In this document: piece after piece, positions 17,451-25,985 of the stretch
How positions within the stretch are numbered: position 1 is the first letter of the stretch
Layout: every line of letters begins with the position of its first letter
NCBI RefSeq assembly: GCF_965215655.1
Contig: NZ_OZ244111.1
Coordinates: 2,790,001-2,854,000, forward strand
Reading direction: 5' to 3'
Origin: Nioella sp965215655
GTDB lineage: Bacteria; Pseudomonadota; Alphaproteobacteria; Rhodobacterales; Rhodobacteraceae
DNA: 64,000 nucleotides
The notes under the pieces: model-generated
Database searches by the model: none
What the model was told of the DNA's origin: nothing
What the model saw: only the letters and a program-made list of their open reading frames with translations
Position numbers and translations under genes: made by a program

Positions 17451-17989
17451 GGCTCTCGTAGCTCTTTCAACTCGTGTCGCAGCCGGTCCAGCCCTAGCCG
17501 GATGCGGGATTTGATGGTGCCGAGCGGCAGCCCGGTCTGGTCGCGGATTTCCTGATGCGTCAGATCCCCGAGATAAGCCTTCTCGATCATCGCGCGCTGT
17601 TCAGGTTTTAGGCGGCGCAGCGCCTGTTTCAACTTCCCTGCTTCCTGTTCCATCGCCAGCACCTGTCCGGCATCCGGTTCATGGTCGTCTTCATGTTTCA
17701 ATTCCTCAGGCATCGCGCGGCCCGTGCGGCGGATCGTGTCGATCTGGCGGTTGCGGGTGATCTGGTAGATCCAGCCCGACACCTGCGCCCGTTCCGGGTC
17801 GAACTGCGCCGCCTTGTGCCAGACCGTCAGCATGACGTCCTGCACGATCTCTTCGGCCAGCGCCGCATCCATGCCGCCCCGCATGACGAAGCCCTTCAAC
17901 CGGGGCGCGTAGAAGTCGAACAGCCGCGCAAAGGCCGCCTTGTCGCGCGCATCGCGCACGGCCAGCATCCACGCGGTCTGGTCTGTCAT
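17447..17989 (-). CDS. rpoE: ECF sigma factor RpoE (singlet-oxygen response)
   Basis: This 180-residue ECF sigma factor has region 2 (LFDFYAPRLKGFVMRGG, VQDVMLTVWHKAAQFD) and region 4 (LTHQEIRDQTGLPLGTIKSR). Its partner ChrR is directly downstream and coupled. The start at 17989 (MTDQTAW) fits the family length; the longer open frame runs into the promoter region. A promoter with TGATCC and TAGAGA, spaced 18 bp, lies upstream at 18099-18128, indicating autoregulation. It is expected to drive protection against singlet oxygen and membrane damage. Confidence 0.93.
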   Translation of the reverse strand: MTDQTAWMLAVRDARDKAAFARLFDFYAPRLKGFVMRGGMDAALAEEIVQDVMLTVWHKAAQFDPERAQVSGWIYQITRNRQIDTIRRTGRAMPEELKHEDDHEPDAGQVLAMEQEAGKLKQALRRLKPEQRAMIEKAYLGDLTHQEIRDQTGLPLGTIKSRIRLGLDRLRHELKELREP

Positions 17990-18098
17990 GTCCTGCCCGT
18001 CAGTCACGGCTTTCCTGTCCCTTTGCACGCACCGCGCCGAGCGCATTGTCTGCGCTTTGCCCGTGTCGCATGCCATGTCAGCCGTCATCAACATACGT

Positions 18099-18128
18099 TC
18101 TCTACGCAGGGGTGCAAATTCCGGATCA
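18099..18128 (-). promoter_or_regulatory. RpoE-type promoter for rpoE-chrR
   Basis: On the minus strand the -35 element TGATCC (18128-18123) is followed after exactly 18 bp by TAGAGA (18104-18099). This fits the known RpoE consensus of R. sphaeroides (TGATCC, 18 bp, TA-rich -10). It points to autoregulation of rpoE. Confidence 0.75.
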
Positions 18129-18132
18129 TTTT

Positions 18133-18162
18133 TGATCCGATCTTTTTCTCTCTCCGTACTCC
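18133..18162 (+). promoter_or_regulatory. RpoE-type promoter for the divergent lipid-modification operon
   Basis: TGATCC (18133-18138) is followed after exactly 18 bp by TACTCC (18157-18162). The two divergent -35 elements form a back-to-back palindrome GGATCA-TTTT-TGATCC. The start codon of the amine-oxidase-like gene lies 25 bp after the -10. Confidence 0.75.
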
Positions 18163-18187
18163 TTTCACAATCCACACGGAGACGCCC

Positions 18188-19477
18188 ATGTCCTTTGACG
18201 CCCCCTTTCGCCCCGCCCGCCGCATTGCCATCATCGGTGGCGGCATCTCGGGGCTCGCTGCCGCATGGCTGCTGTCGCGCACGGATTCCGTCACGCTTTA
18301 CGAAGCCGAGCCGCGCTTGGGGGGACATGCCCGCACCGTGATGGCAGGCAAAAACGGGGATCAGCCGGTCGATACCGGCTTCATCGTCTTCAACTACGCC
18401 AACTATCCGCACATGACCCGGATGTTTCAGGATCTGGATGTGCCCGTCGCCAAAAGCGACATGAGTTTCGGGGCCACGGTGGATAATGGCCGCATCGAAT
18501 ACGGTTTGAAGGATCTCGACGCGCTTTTGGCGCAGCGATCGAACCTTGCGCGCCCCGGCTTCCTGCGTATGCTGCGCGATATCATGCGCTTCAATGCGCG
18601 GGCCGAGGAATTGGCCAAGGATGACAGCGCCACCATCGCCGATCTGATGCGCGACCTGAAGCTGGGTCGCTGGTTCCGTGATTATTACCTCGTGCCTCTG
18701 TCCGGTGCGATCTGGTCGACACCGCCGGAACAGATCCTGTCCTTCCCCGCCAAGGCGCTGGTGCAGTTTTTCCGCAACCATGCGCTCATGTCGACATATG
18801 GTCAGCATCAGTGGTGGACGGTGGATGGCGGCAGCCGCGAATATGTCAGCCGTCTGGAAACCTATCTGCGCGCAGCCGGGGCCGACCTGCGCATGGGCCA
18901 GCCGGTCAGATCCGTGCGCCGGTCGGGTGGGGCGGCGACGGTCGTGTCAGAACAGGGGGCAGAGGTTTTCGACCACGTCATTTTCGCCTGCCATTCCGAT
19001 CAGGCGCTGCGGCTGCTGGACCGTCCCACGAAAGACGAGGCGCAGGCGCTCTCTGCCATCCGGTTCCAGGATAACGAGGTCTGGCTGCACCGTGACCCCG
19101 CCCAGATGCCCAAGCGGCGCAAGGTCTGGTCCTCCTGGGTCTATCAGGCCGAGCAGAATGCCGACAGCCAGCGCATCGGCGTCAGCTACTGGATGAACCG
19201 GTTGCAGAACATTCCCGAGGATGACCCGCATTTCATCACCCTGAACCCCGCCCGCCCGATCCGCGAGGATCTGGTCTACGACCAGACCACATTCGCCCAT
19301 CCGGTTTTCGACCTTGCCGCGCTGCGCGCACAGGGGCAGCTGCGCGAGATGCAGGGGCGCAACAACACCTGGTTTGCCGGGGCCTATACGCGCCACGGCT
19401 TCCACGAGGACGGGTTCGCCAGTGCCGTGCGCATCGCCCGCGCGCTGCAGGACCAACAGCAGGCCATCGCCGCATGA
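18188..19477 (+). CDS. NAD(P)-binding FAD amine-oxidase-like protein of the RpoE operon
   Basis: This 429-residue flavoprotein starts RRIAIIGGGISGLAAAWLLS, a GxGxxG FAD fold, followed by LYEAEPRLGGHARTV, typical of desaturase/amine-oxidase-like proteins. It is the first gene of an operon transcribed from an RpoE promoter. The five-gene order (flavoprotein, DUF1365, CFA-like methyltransferase, DUF3833, SDR) matches the RpoE-dependent operon next to rpoE-chrR in R. sphaeroides that is linked to furan fatty acid synthesis, where a flavoprotein acts as a fatty acyl desaturase. The exact name is not assigned here. GGAG lies 6 nt before the ATG. Confidence 0.85.
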   Translation: MSFDAPFRPARRIAIIGGGISGLAAAWLLSRTDSVTLYEAEPRLGGHARTVMAGKNGDQPVDTGFIVFNYANYPHMTRMFQDLDVPVAKSDMSFGATVDNGRIEYGLKDLDALLAQRSNLARPGFLRMLRDIMRFNARAEELAKDDSATIADLMRDLKLGRWFRDYYLVPLSGAIWSTPPEQILSFPAKALVQFFRNHALMSTYGQHQWWTVDGGSREYVSRLETYLRAAGADLRMGQPVRSVRRSGGAATVVSEQGAEVFDHVIFACHSDQALRLLDRPTKDEAQALSAIRFQDNEVWLHRDPAQMPKRRKVWSSWVYQAEQNADSQRIGVSYWMNRLQNIPEDDPHFITLNPARPIREDLVYDQTTFAHPVFDLAALRAQGQLREMQGRNNTWFAGAYTRHGFHEDGFASAVRIARALQDQQQAIAA

Positions 19478-20220
19478 GCCACTGGCCCGAACATCTGCAA
19501 AGCCAGACCACCCACGCACGACGCGGGGGCATTCGGCACGCCTTCACTCATGAGGTGGATTTCATGCTGATCGACCCTGACGCCTGCGAGGGCCCCGCGC
19601 TGTTTGCCCGGAACCGCGCGGGGCTCTATTCCGTTCAGGATCGCCACCATGGCGGGGCACCGGGTAAGGGTCGCGGTGTTGTCTGGGCGCGGGAGGTCTT
19701 CGCCGCCCATGGCCTGACCGACGCACGCATCCTGCTGCTGACGCAGCCCGCCTTTCTGGGCCGCGTCTTCAACCCTGTCAGTTTCTGGCTAGCGTTTCGG
19801 GGTGACGATCTGGTTGCCGTGATTTCAGAGGTGACCAACACGTTCGGGGACCGGCACAGCTATCTCTCGGCCCATCCCGGATTTGCCCCGATCCAGCCAC
19901 AGGATGTGCTGGAGGCCGTGAAACTCATGCATGTGTCCCCCTTCCAGGAGATCAAGGGCGGCTACCGGTTCCAGTTTCGCATCACGCCTGACCGCGTCGC
20001 CATCCGCATCCTTCATGAAAACGGCCCCGAGGGCGTGGTTGCCACCCTTACCGGCGCGCGCCGCCCGATGACCAACGCCACGCTTCTGGCTGCCGCCATC
20101 CGCCGCCCGGCAGGCACCGCGCGCACTTGGGTTTTGATCCACTGGCACGCGGCTCGACTGAAACTGAAAGGGGCGCTCTATCGCCCCCGCCCCGATGCCC
20201 CCACAGAAGAGGTAAGCTGA
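19474..20220 (+). CDS. DUF1365 family protein
   Basis: This 248-residue protein belongs to DUF1365, with the conserved FLGRVFNPVSFWLAF (104-118) and AVISEVTNTFGDRHSY stretches and a VSPFQEIKGGYRFQF segment. The ATG overlaps the stop of the flavoprotein gene (ATGA). DUF1365 is regularly found beside CFA-like methyltransferases and the amine-oxidase-like gene. Within the presumed furan fatty acid pathway it could take part in the oxidation step that closes the furan ring; this is inference from operon membership, and no catalytic residues can be assigned from the sequence alone. Confidence 0.85.
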   Translation: MSHWPEHLQSQTTHARRGGIRHAFTHEVDFMLIDPDACEGPALFARNRAGLYSVQDRHHGGAPGKGRGVVWAREVFAAHGLTDARILLLTQPAFLGRVFNPVSFWLAFRGDDLVAVISEVTNTFGDRHSYLSAHPGFAPIQPQDVLEAVKLMHVSPFQEIKGGYRFQFRITPDRVAIRILHENGPEGVVATLTGARRPMTNATLLAAAIRRPAGTARTWVLIHWHAARLKLKGALYRPRPDAPTEEVS

Positions 20221-21389
20221 TGCTGTTCCTGACCGCCCGCGTGAAACGCGATTTTCTGGAAAGCTGTGGCCAGATCACAGAAGGCAGCCTGCGCCTGCGC
20301 ACGCCCGAGGGCGAGGTCTACGATTTCGGTCAGGGTCTGCCCGAAGCTGAAATGACGCTCCACGACTGGTCCGTCGTCACCGCCTGCGCCGCCAAGGGCG
20401 ATATCGGCTTGGGCGAGACCTATCTGGCGGGGCTCTGGGACACGCCCTCGGTCTCGGACCTCTGCCAGGTGGCCCTGCAGAACATGGAGCGGCTGGAAAG
20501 CTTCGTCTATGGCGGCTTCTGGGCACGCATCGGCTACCGGCTGCTCAACACCGTGATGCGGGCAAATTCCCGTGCCGGGGCCGCACGCAACATCCGCAAG
20601 CATTACGATGTGGGCAACGAGTTCTATTCCCTCTGGCTCGACCGGGGGATGACATATTCCTCCGCCCTCTTTGCCGAAGGCGACAGTGACCTGACCCGCG
20701 CACAGGACCGCAAGAACGCCCGTATTCTGGGTCAGTTGAGCGGCGACAGCGTGCTGGAAATCGGCTGTGGCTGGGGCGGCTTTGCCGAGGCAGCCGCCGA
20801 CCGGGGACATCGTGTGACCGGCCTGACCCTGTCGCCAAGCCAGAAGGGCTATGCCGATGCCCGTCTTGATGGCCGGGCCGAGATCCGGTTGCAGGATTAC
20901 CGCGACACGCGCGGGCGCTTCGACAATATCGTGTCGATCGAAATGGTGGAGGCCGTCGGCGAACGCTACTGGCCCACCTATTTCGGCGCGTTGAAAGACC
21001 GGCTGGCAGACGGGGGCCGCGCGGTGCTTCAGGTCATCACCGTGCCCGACGACTATTTCGGCATCTACCGGCGCGGGTCCGATTTCATCCGCTCGCATAT
21101 CTTCCCGGGTGGCATGTTGCTGTCTCCGGGCGTGATCCGCCAGCAGGCGGCGCGGGCCGGGCTTCAGGTGGTCGATGATTTCGCCTTCGGGCATCACTAC
21201 GCGGCCACCACAAAGGCATGGCAGACCCGGATGGACGCGGAACAGCGCCGCATCGCCCGCCTTGGCCTGCCGGAAGAGTTCCTGCGCGGTTGGCGGTTCT
21301 ATCTGGGCTCCAGCACGGCGGCCTTCCTGACAGGACAGACCGGGGTGCATCAGGTCGCGCTGGCCCATGCTGGGGAGGCAAGCCGATGA
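20220..21389 (+). CDS. SAM-dependent fatty acyl methyltransferase (cyclopropane synthase-like)
   Basis: This 389-residue protein is of the CFA synthase superfamily. It has HYDVGNEFYSLWLDRGMTYS (128-147), the SAM-binding VLEIGCGWGG (178-187) and EMVEAVGERYWPTYF. It would methylate a double-bonded acyl chain of membrane phospholipid. In this operon it is the likely counterpart of the UfaM methyltransferase that makes the methyl-branched precursor of furan fatty acid. The ATG at 20220 overlaps the preceding TGA by one base (TGATG); longer starts lie inside DUF1365. Plain cyclopropane synthesis remains possible. Confidence 0.88.
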   Translation: MLFLTARVKRDFLESCGQITEGSLRLRTPEGEVYDFGQGLPEAEMTLHDWSVVTACAAKGDIGLGETYLAGLWDTPSVSDLCQVALQNMERLESFVYGGFWARIGYRLLNTVMRANSRAGAARNIRKHYDVGNEFYSLWLDRGMTYSSALFAEGDSDLTRAQDRKNARILGQLSGDSVLEIGCGWGGFAEAAADRGHRVTGLTLSPSQKGYADARLDGRAEIRLQDYRDTRGRFDNIVSIEMVEAVGERYWPTYFGALKDRLADGGRAVLQVITVPDDYFGIYRRGSDFIRSHIFPGGMLLSPGVIRQQAARAGLQVVDDFAFGHHYAATTKAWQTRMDAEQRRIARLGLPEEFLRGWRFYLGSSTAAFLTGQTGVHQVALAHAGEASR

Positions 21390-21934
21390 CCTATGTTCTT
21401 GCAGCGCTTGCCCTGACGCTTGTCCTCTGGCTCGCCTTCCGCGCCCGGTTCAGCTTTCGCCGCCAAAGCCCTGAAACCTACGCGGACACAGGCCCCGCCT
21501 TCGACATCCGCCGCCATCTGAACGGCCCCATCCATTGCGAGGGCGTGATCTATGGCCCCCTTGGCACCGTCACCTCTCGCTTCACCGCCGATATGCAGGG
21601 CGAATGGGCGGGGGCGACCGGCACGCTTGCCGAGCATTTCCGCTATGCGGGCGGCGGCACCCAGGACCGTAAGTGGTTCCTCAACGTGGCCAATGACGGA
21701 ACCTTCACCGCCACCGCCGATGACATTATCGGCACCGGTCGCGGGGTGATGTCGGGGGCCACCGTGTGCATGAACTATCGCCTGAAACTATCCGATGACG
21801 CGGGCGGCCATGTGCTGGACGTGACCGACTGGATGTACCTGATGGACAATGGCGTGATCATGAACCGCTCCGAGATGCGCAAATACGGGCTGCGCGTGGC
21901 CGAACTTGTCGCCACCATGCGCCCCGCCGCCTGA
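21386..21934 (+). CDS. DUF3833 family membrane-anchored protein
   Basis: This 182-residue protein begins with one membrane helix (TYVLAALALTLVLWLAF) and continues as a DUF3833 domain, a predicted lipocalin-like beta barrel, with FNGP-like N-terminal part and DVTDWMYLMDNGVIMNRSEM near the end. The ATG overlaps the methyltransferase stop (ATGA). Its place between methyltransferase and SDR in the RpoE operon suggests a role in handling the modified lipid. Function is not established. Confidence 0.83.
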   Translation: MTYVLAALALTLVLWLAFRARFSFRRQSPETYADTGPAFDIRRHLNGPIHCEGVIYGPLGTVTSRFTADMQGEWAGATGTLAEHFRYAGGGTQDRKWFLNVANDGTFTATADDIIGTGRGVMSGATVCMNYRLKLSDDAGGHVLDVTDWMYLMDNGVIMNRSEMRKYGLRVAELVATMRPAA

Positions 21935-21935
21935 C

Positions 21936-22658
21936 ATGGTCCGGGACAAAACCTACTGGCTGATCGGCGCGTCCGAGGGGCTTGGCAGGGCGTTGGCCGG
22001 ACTTATGGCCGCCGAAGGTGCGCGCATGATCCTATCGGCGCGGAATGCCGAGCGGCTGGAGGCACTTGCCGCCACCCTGCCCCACGCCCACGCCCTGCCG
22101 ATGGATGTCACCGACAACGCTTCGGTGCGCGCGGCCATTGCAGACCTGGGCCAGATCGACGGGGTGATCTACTGCGCCGGGGCCTATGAGCCGATGACCG
22201 CACAGGGCTGGGACGTGGAGGAGGCGCTTAAAGTGTCCGAGGTCAATTTCACTGGCGCCCTACGCAGCCTCGGCCATGTGGTGCCTCAAATGGCGGCACG
22301 GGGCAGCGGCCATATCGTGCTCATCGGCTCGCTGGCCGGGTTCCGAGGTCTGCCCGGTGCCATCGGCTACAGCGCCAGCAAGGGCGCGCTGATGCAACTG
22401 GCCGAGAACCTGTTCATGGACCTGCGGGGGACCGGGGTGACGGTCCAGCAAATCAATCCCGGCTTCATCAAGACCCGGCTGACCGAGAAGAACAGCTTCG
22501 ACATGCCCTTCATCCTGTCGCCCGAGGAGGCCGCCACAAAGACCCTCAAGGCCATGAAATCCCGCCGTTTCGCCACGTCCTTTCCGTGGCCAATGGCTGC
22601 CTTCTTCCGGCTTGGCTCCGTCCTGCCCATCCGCCTCTTCCGCCGGATGCTGAGCTAA
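21936..22658 (+). CDS. Short-chain dehydrogenase/reductase
   Basis: This 240-residue SDR has an N-terminal nucleotide-binding motif in WLIGASEGLGRALAGLMA (TGxxxGxG variant with G-A-S-E-G-L-G), a catalytic Tyr-Lys pair in GYSASKGALMQL and a serine in LIGSLAGFRG. It ends the RpoE-dependent operon, 1 bp after the DUF3833 stop. The start at 21936 is chosen because it directly follows that stop. The substrate is probably a lipid-derived carbonyl, by context only. It is convergent with the CorA gene with no gap. Confidence 0.88.
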   Translation: MVRDKTYWLIGASEGLGRALAGLMAAEGARMILSARNAERLEALAATLPHAHALPMDVTDNASVRAAIADLGQIDGVIYCAGAYEPMTAQGWDVEEALKVSEVNFTGALRSLGHVVPQMAARGSGHIVLIGSLAGFRGLPGAIGYSASKGALMQLAENLFMDLRGTGVTVQQINPGFIKTRLTEKNSFDMPFILSPEEAATKTLKAMKSRRFATSFPWPMAAFFRLGSVLPIRLFRRMLS

Positions 22659-23594
22659 TCAGAGCCACTTCTTCCACTTGAACACCAGATAGCAGCCGAC
22701 CGCCGACACCAGCATCAGCGCCAGCGCCGCCGGGTACCCCCAGGGCTGCGCCAATTCCGGCATCACAGCGAAATTCATCCCGTAGATCGACGCGACCAAA
22801 GTGGGCGGCAGGAACAGCACCGCCAGAACCGAGAAGATGCGGACCGTGGAATTCTGCACCAGAGTGATCATCCCGAGCGTCGCATCCACGCTCAGGCCGA
22901 TGCGCGACGACAGGTAGTCGCTATGTTCCGACAGCGCCTCGATATCGCGCAGCAGCCCCGCAACCAGCCCGGCCACCGCCGCGCCCCGGTCGCCGGAATC
23001 GAAGAAGCTAAGGGCGCGTTCCAGCGTCAGCAGCGCCAGCCGGATCCGGCCAATCGCCTCGCCCTGCAAGCCCACCTGTCTCAGCGTCGCCTGCAACGCA
23101 TCGGGGTCGCGCCCGGCATCACCCGCAAAGACCTGCCGCGTGGTGTCGTCCAGCACCCGGCCCACCCCTTCCGGCAGATCGGCCAGCCGCGCCACGATCT
23201 CTTGCGCCAGCCCCAGAAACACCCGTTCCGGCGCGTCGATCCCGGCCGAGGACTGCCCGGCCCGACCCGGATAGGTGACGAACGGGCGGGGCTGGTGATG
23301 GCGCACGCTGACCAGACGATCGGACGTCAGGATGAACGCAACCGGTGCGGCCACCTGATTGCCCACGGCAGTCTCTCCGGTCAGCACCACGGTCAGCACC
23401 TCGACCCCCTCGTCGCGATACAGCCGGTTGGACAGCTCGATCTCTTCCATCTCGGCAAGGCTCGGCACGTCTACCCCGAGCTCTGCCAGCAGCGCCACCT
23501 CCTCTGACGTAGGCTGGAACAGGTCAATCCACAGCGCCTGATCGGACCCCGCCACCTGCAAGGCGCGGCCTGCACATCCATACGCCGTCAACAT
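22659..23594 (-). CDS. CorA-family divalent cation transporter
   Basis: This 311-residue protein has the CorA layout: a large cytoplasmic N-terminal domain and two C-terminal membrane helices, the first ending with the YGMNF signature (GMN motif) that forms the pore filter. The C-terminus KWKKWL is basic, as usual. It could carry magnesium, or zinc efflux as in the ZntB branch; the sequence does not decide. It is convergent with the SDR gene, whose stop lies immediately beside its own. It appears monocistronic. Confidence 0.88.
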   Translation of the reverse strand: MLTAYGCAGRALQVAGSDQALWIDLFQPTSEEVALLAELGVDVPSLAEMEEIELSNRLYRDEGVEVLTVVLTGETAVGNQVAAPVAFILTSDRLVSVRHHQPRPFVTYPGRAGQSSAGIDAPERVFLGLAQEIVARLADLPEGVGRVLDDTTRQVFAGDAGRDPDALQATLRQVGLQGEAIGRIRLALLTLERALSFFDSGDRGAAVAGLVAGLLRDIEALSEHSDYLSSRIGLSVDATLGMITLVQNSTVRIFSVLAVLFLPPTLVASIYGMNFAVMPELAQPWGYPAALALMLVSAVGCYLVFKWKKWL

Positions 23595-23799
23595 GCGAAA
23601 TCTCCGATCCTTGTCTGCCCCCGGCTTGTCCGGGCAAGCCTATCAGACTTCCCTGGCGAAAGAGGTCGCCAAATTTGCCCGCCTCCGGACCCGCCCCTTC
23701 CCGACTGAAAAAATGTTCCCCAATTTCCCCGCCCGCGCCGCGAACCTGCCACAAAGCCGGGCCACATTCTGCGAACCCGCTATTGCAAGGAGACTTAGA

Positions 23800-23922
23800 A
23801 TGACCCTCTACCTGGCCTGTATTGCCACTGTCGTATGCTGCACCATGGGCGCCAACGCGCTTTACAAATTCATCGTTGCCCGTCGTGAAGACAAGGGCGA
23901 CATCGCGGACGCCGTGGCATAA
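23800..23922 (+). CDS. Small single-pass membrane protein, 40 residues
   Basis: This short gene has a strong AAGGAG ribosome site 8 nt before the ATG and is followed by a good intrinsic terminator at 23970. The product has one predicted membrane helix (LYLACIATVVCCTMGANALY) and a charged C-terminal tail (ARREDKGDIADAVA). I do not recognise a family. The site, helix and terminator make it a credible small protein gene with its own transcript. Confidence 0.6.
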   Translation: MTLYLACIATVVCCTMGANALYKFIVARREDKGDIADAVA

Positions 23923-23969
23923 GTCTGATGACAGCCACGCGCCACCGCGAGGCGCGAGCAGAGACATGA

Positions 23970-23998
23970 AAACGGCATCTTGCGGGGTGCCGTTTTTC
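23970..23998 (+). terminator. Intrinsic terminator
   Basis: A perfect 8-bp stem (aaacggca / tgccgttt) with a 10-nt loop runs into a T-run on the plus strand. It ends the 40-residue protein gene and lies just downstream of the convergent AraC regulator. Confidence 0.75.
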
Positions 23999-24006
23999 AT
24001 TTTCCT

Positions 24007-25029
24007 TCAGGTGGCGCGGAAATCGCTCGGGGTCCGGCCGGTCCAGCGGCGAAAGGCCCGCACAAAGGAGGAGGGTTCGGAGAACCCCACCAGATAGGCG
24101 GTCTGGTTGACCGACACCTTGCGCGCAGACAGGTAATCGCACGCCATCCGCTGACGCAACGCGTCATGCACTCCGCCAAAGGTCACGCCTTCCTCTTTCA
24201 GCCGCCGATACAGCGTCTGCCGGCTCATCCCCAGTTCCGCCGCCATCCGGTCCATCGAAATATCGCCCTCGTGCAGGATGGCCATCAGCCGCGCTTCCAC
24301 CTGCGCCCTGACCGACCCGTCTCGTGACAACTGTTCCAGAAGCTGATCGGCACGGCTGGCAAAGATGCCGAAGACATAACGGCTGGTCTCCTCCCACTCG
24401 ACCTCCAGCCATCTGGGGTCGATTCGGATCGCATTGCGCGCCGCGCCAAAGCGCACCGGCACGCGGTAGAGTTCCTCATAGGCGGCGGCATGCGGCGGGG
24501 CGGGGTAACTCACCTCCATCTCCAGCGCGAAATCCGCCTTGGGGAAGCTGCGCCGGAACTCTCCGATGAAGCGGGCGAAGGCAGTTTCGGTCAGCGCCGG
24601 AAAGCTGTTTGGATCGGGCCGGTTGTCGACAATCCAGATCTGCCCGTTTTCCGGGCTGACGCTATAGCGTTCCGTCCCGTTCATGATGTCGAGCTCCACC
24701 ATCAGCTTGGCATAGCGGTTGAGCTGCACCATAGACTCCGCCATCGAGGCAGAGGAATGCACGATCAGCCCAACGATCGAAACCTCCTCCAGCTTGGTGC
24801 CAAGGCTGTAGCGGATGGGCAAGGCCCCGTCTCCGGTGGCCGCACAGGCCGCCTCGATCAGCGCCTTGTAGGCCCCCAATGGCACCCGTGCATCCTGATC
24901 GGACAGGTCCATGCCGGCCAGCCCCGAGACCGCAAGCAACCCCGCCCGGTCCGCACCCTCGGCCACCGCATAGTCCAGAAATCCCTTCACGATCCCCGCC
25001 GCCGCCGTGGCGCCTGTCGCTGCAATCAT
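24007..25029 (-). CDS. AraC-family transcriptional regulator
   Basis: This regulator of about 340 residues has an N-terminal arabinose-binding-type (PF12625-like) sensing region and a C-terminal double helix-turn-helix. The first recognition helix is in MAAELGMSRQTLYRRLKEEG and the second in VGFSEPSSFVRAFRRWTGRT. I use the ATG at 25029; an in-frame GTG at 25074 would add 15 residues, and neither has a strong ribosome site. Its target is unclear: neighbours are a CorA transporter, a small membrane protein and, divergent, two small cell-envelope genes. Confidence 0.85.
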   Translation of the reverse strand: MIAATGATAAAGIVKGFLDYAVAEGADRAGLLAVSGLAGMDLSDQDARVPLGAYKALIEAACAATGDGALPIRYSLGTKLEEVSIVGLIVHSSASMAESMVQLNRYAKLMVELDIMNGTERYSVSPENGQIWIVDNRPDPNSFPALTETAFARFIGEFRRSFPKADFALEMEVSYPAPPHAAAYEELYRVPVRFGAARNAIRIDPRWLEVEWEETSRYVFGIFASRADQLLEQLSRDGSVRAQVEARLMAILHEGDISMDRMAAELGMSRQTLYRRLKEEGVTFGGVHDALRQRMACDYLSARKVSVNQTAYLVGFSEPSSFVRAFRRWTGRTPSDFRAT

Positions 25030-25165
25030 ACCGTCATTCCAATCGCTATGTCCCAGACCTAGCCGCGCTGGCACGAATTGCCAACAGGTTGAAACGCGGG
25101 GTCATGGCGATGACACGAAGCACGGCCTAGATCGCGTTCATCGAAACACCCCAAGGACGACCCCC

Positions 25166-25333
25166 ATGAAATCCTGCCTGATCACCCGCCTGTCCCGGCG
25201 GCGCCTAGGCCTCTGGTCCAACCCGCTATCCGCCCTGCCCGACCGGTTGCGCGCCGATATGGGCCTGCCCGACCGCCCCGCGCACCTGCCCGCGCGGCCC
25301 TTTCTCTTCTTCACGCCCCTCATGAAACTCTGA
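25166..25333 (+). CDS. DUF1127-like small protein
   Basis: This 55-residue protein has the motif RLSRRRLGLWSNPLSALPDR followed by LRADMGLPDRP, which resembles the DUF1127 (YjiS-like) pattern of an arginine-rich helix ending in a D-[IM]-G-L turn. AAGGA lies 8 nt before the ATG. Small DUF1127 proteins in alphaproteobacteria are linked to RNA metabolism and phosphate or stress responses. The match is by eye and the C-terminal tail is unusual, so it is tentative. Confidence 0.55.
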   Translation: MKSCLITRLSRRRLGLWSNPLSALPDRLRADMGLPDRPAHLPARPFLFFTPLMKL

Positions 25334-25346
25334 AAGACCTGCCTCC

Positions 25347-25727
25347 ATGAAACCCGCTATGTTCCTCACCCCCCTGATGATCGCCGCGCTGGTCTCGGCC
25401 TGCGCCGAAAGCGGTGCCAATTACGCACCTGTCCTCGATGGCGAACCGACCGCCGCCTATGCGCATGACCTGCACGCCTGCCAGACACTGGCCGCCAATC
25501 AGCGCCAGTTCGACCGCCAGACCGCGGGCAGTGCCGCGCTAGGCGCGGGCGTGGGCGCGCTGGCCGGTGCCGCTGATGAGGATGTAGGCGAGTCCGAAGG
25601 CATCGCCGCCGGTCTGGTCGTCGGCGCATTGGTCGGGGCCGCCGCAGGCGCGGGCGACGCCAGCGCCCGGCGCGAAGCCATCATCGTGGAATGCCTGCGC
25701 GGACGCGGTCACAGGGTGGCTGGCTGA
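25347..25727 (+). CDS. Glycine-zipper lipoprotein
   Basis: This 126-residue protein has a signal peptide with predicted lipidated cysteine (ALVSAC, Cys19) and a central glycine-zipper (GSAALGAGVGALAGAADEDV, then IAAGLVVGALVGAAAGAG), a pattern of envelope-associated proteins such as SlyB/YMGG-type families. It begins 13 bp after the DUF1127-like gene and may be co-transcribed. It is likely anchored to the outer membrane facing the periplasm. Specific function is unknown. Confidence 0.75.
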   Translation: MKPAMFLTPLMIAALVSACAESGANYAPVLDGEPTAAYAHDLHACQTLAANQRQFDRQTAGSAALGAGVGALAGAADEDVGESEGIAAGLVVGALVGAAAGAGDASARREAIIVECLRGRGHRVAG

Positions 25728-25845
25728 CCCCTTGGGCGGCACGAAACCGTTCCTGAAGATCATTGCGAGGCCCCCCGGCCTCCGATGATGACATCGGCGA
25801 AAACGCCGCCCATTCCGCGCTCAACCGGCATCATCAGCCCGCAGC

Positions 25846-25879
25846 TTTCATCTCGGCCCAAATACCTCCGCCGGAGGCA
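25846..25879 (+). repeat. Composite intergenic repeat head, copy 3
   Basis: The sequence TTTCATCTCGGCCCAAATAC followed by CTCCGCCGGAGGCA matches the heads at 7205 and 35875. It includes a short CCTCCGCCGGAGG palindrome. It lies in the 436-bp gene-free stretch 25728-26163, which also holds the cloverleaf element and array B; I see no gene there. Confidence 0.65.
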
Positions 25880-25985
25880 CCCTGCCCAATCCACCGATCC
25901 AGACGCCGCTGATGGCACGCAGACCCCGCGCGACGCCCCTGACAGATGCACTCCCGTCCGACCCGGCGCACACCGTTCTCCTCCC

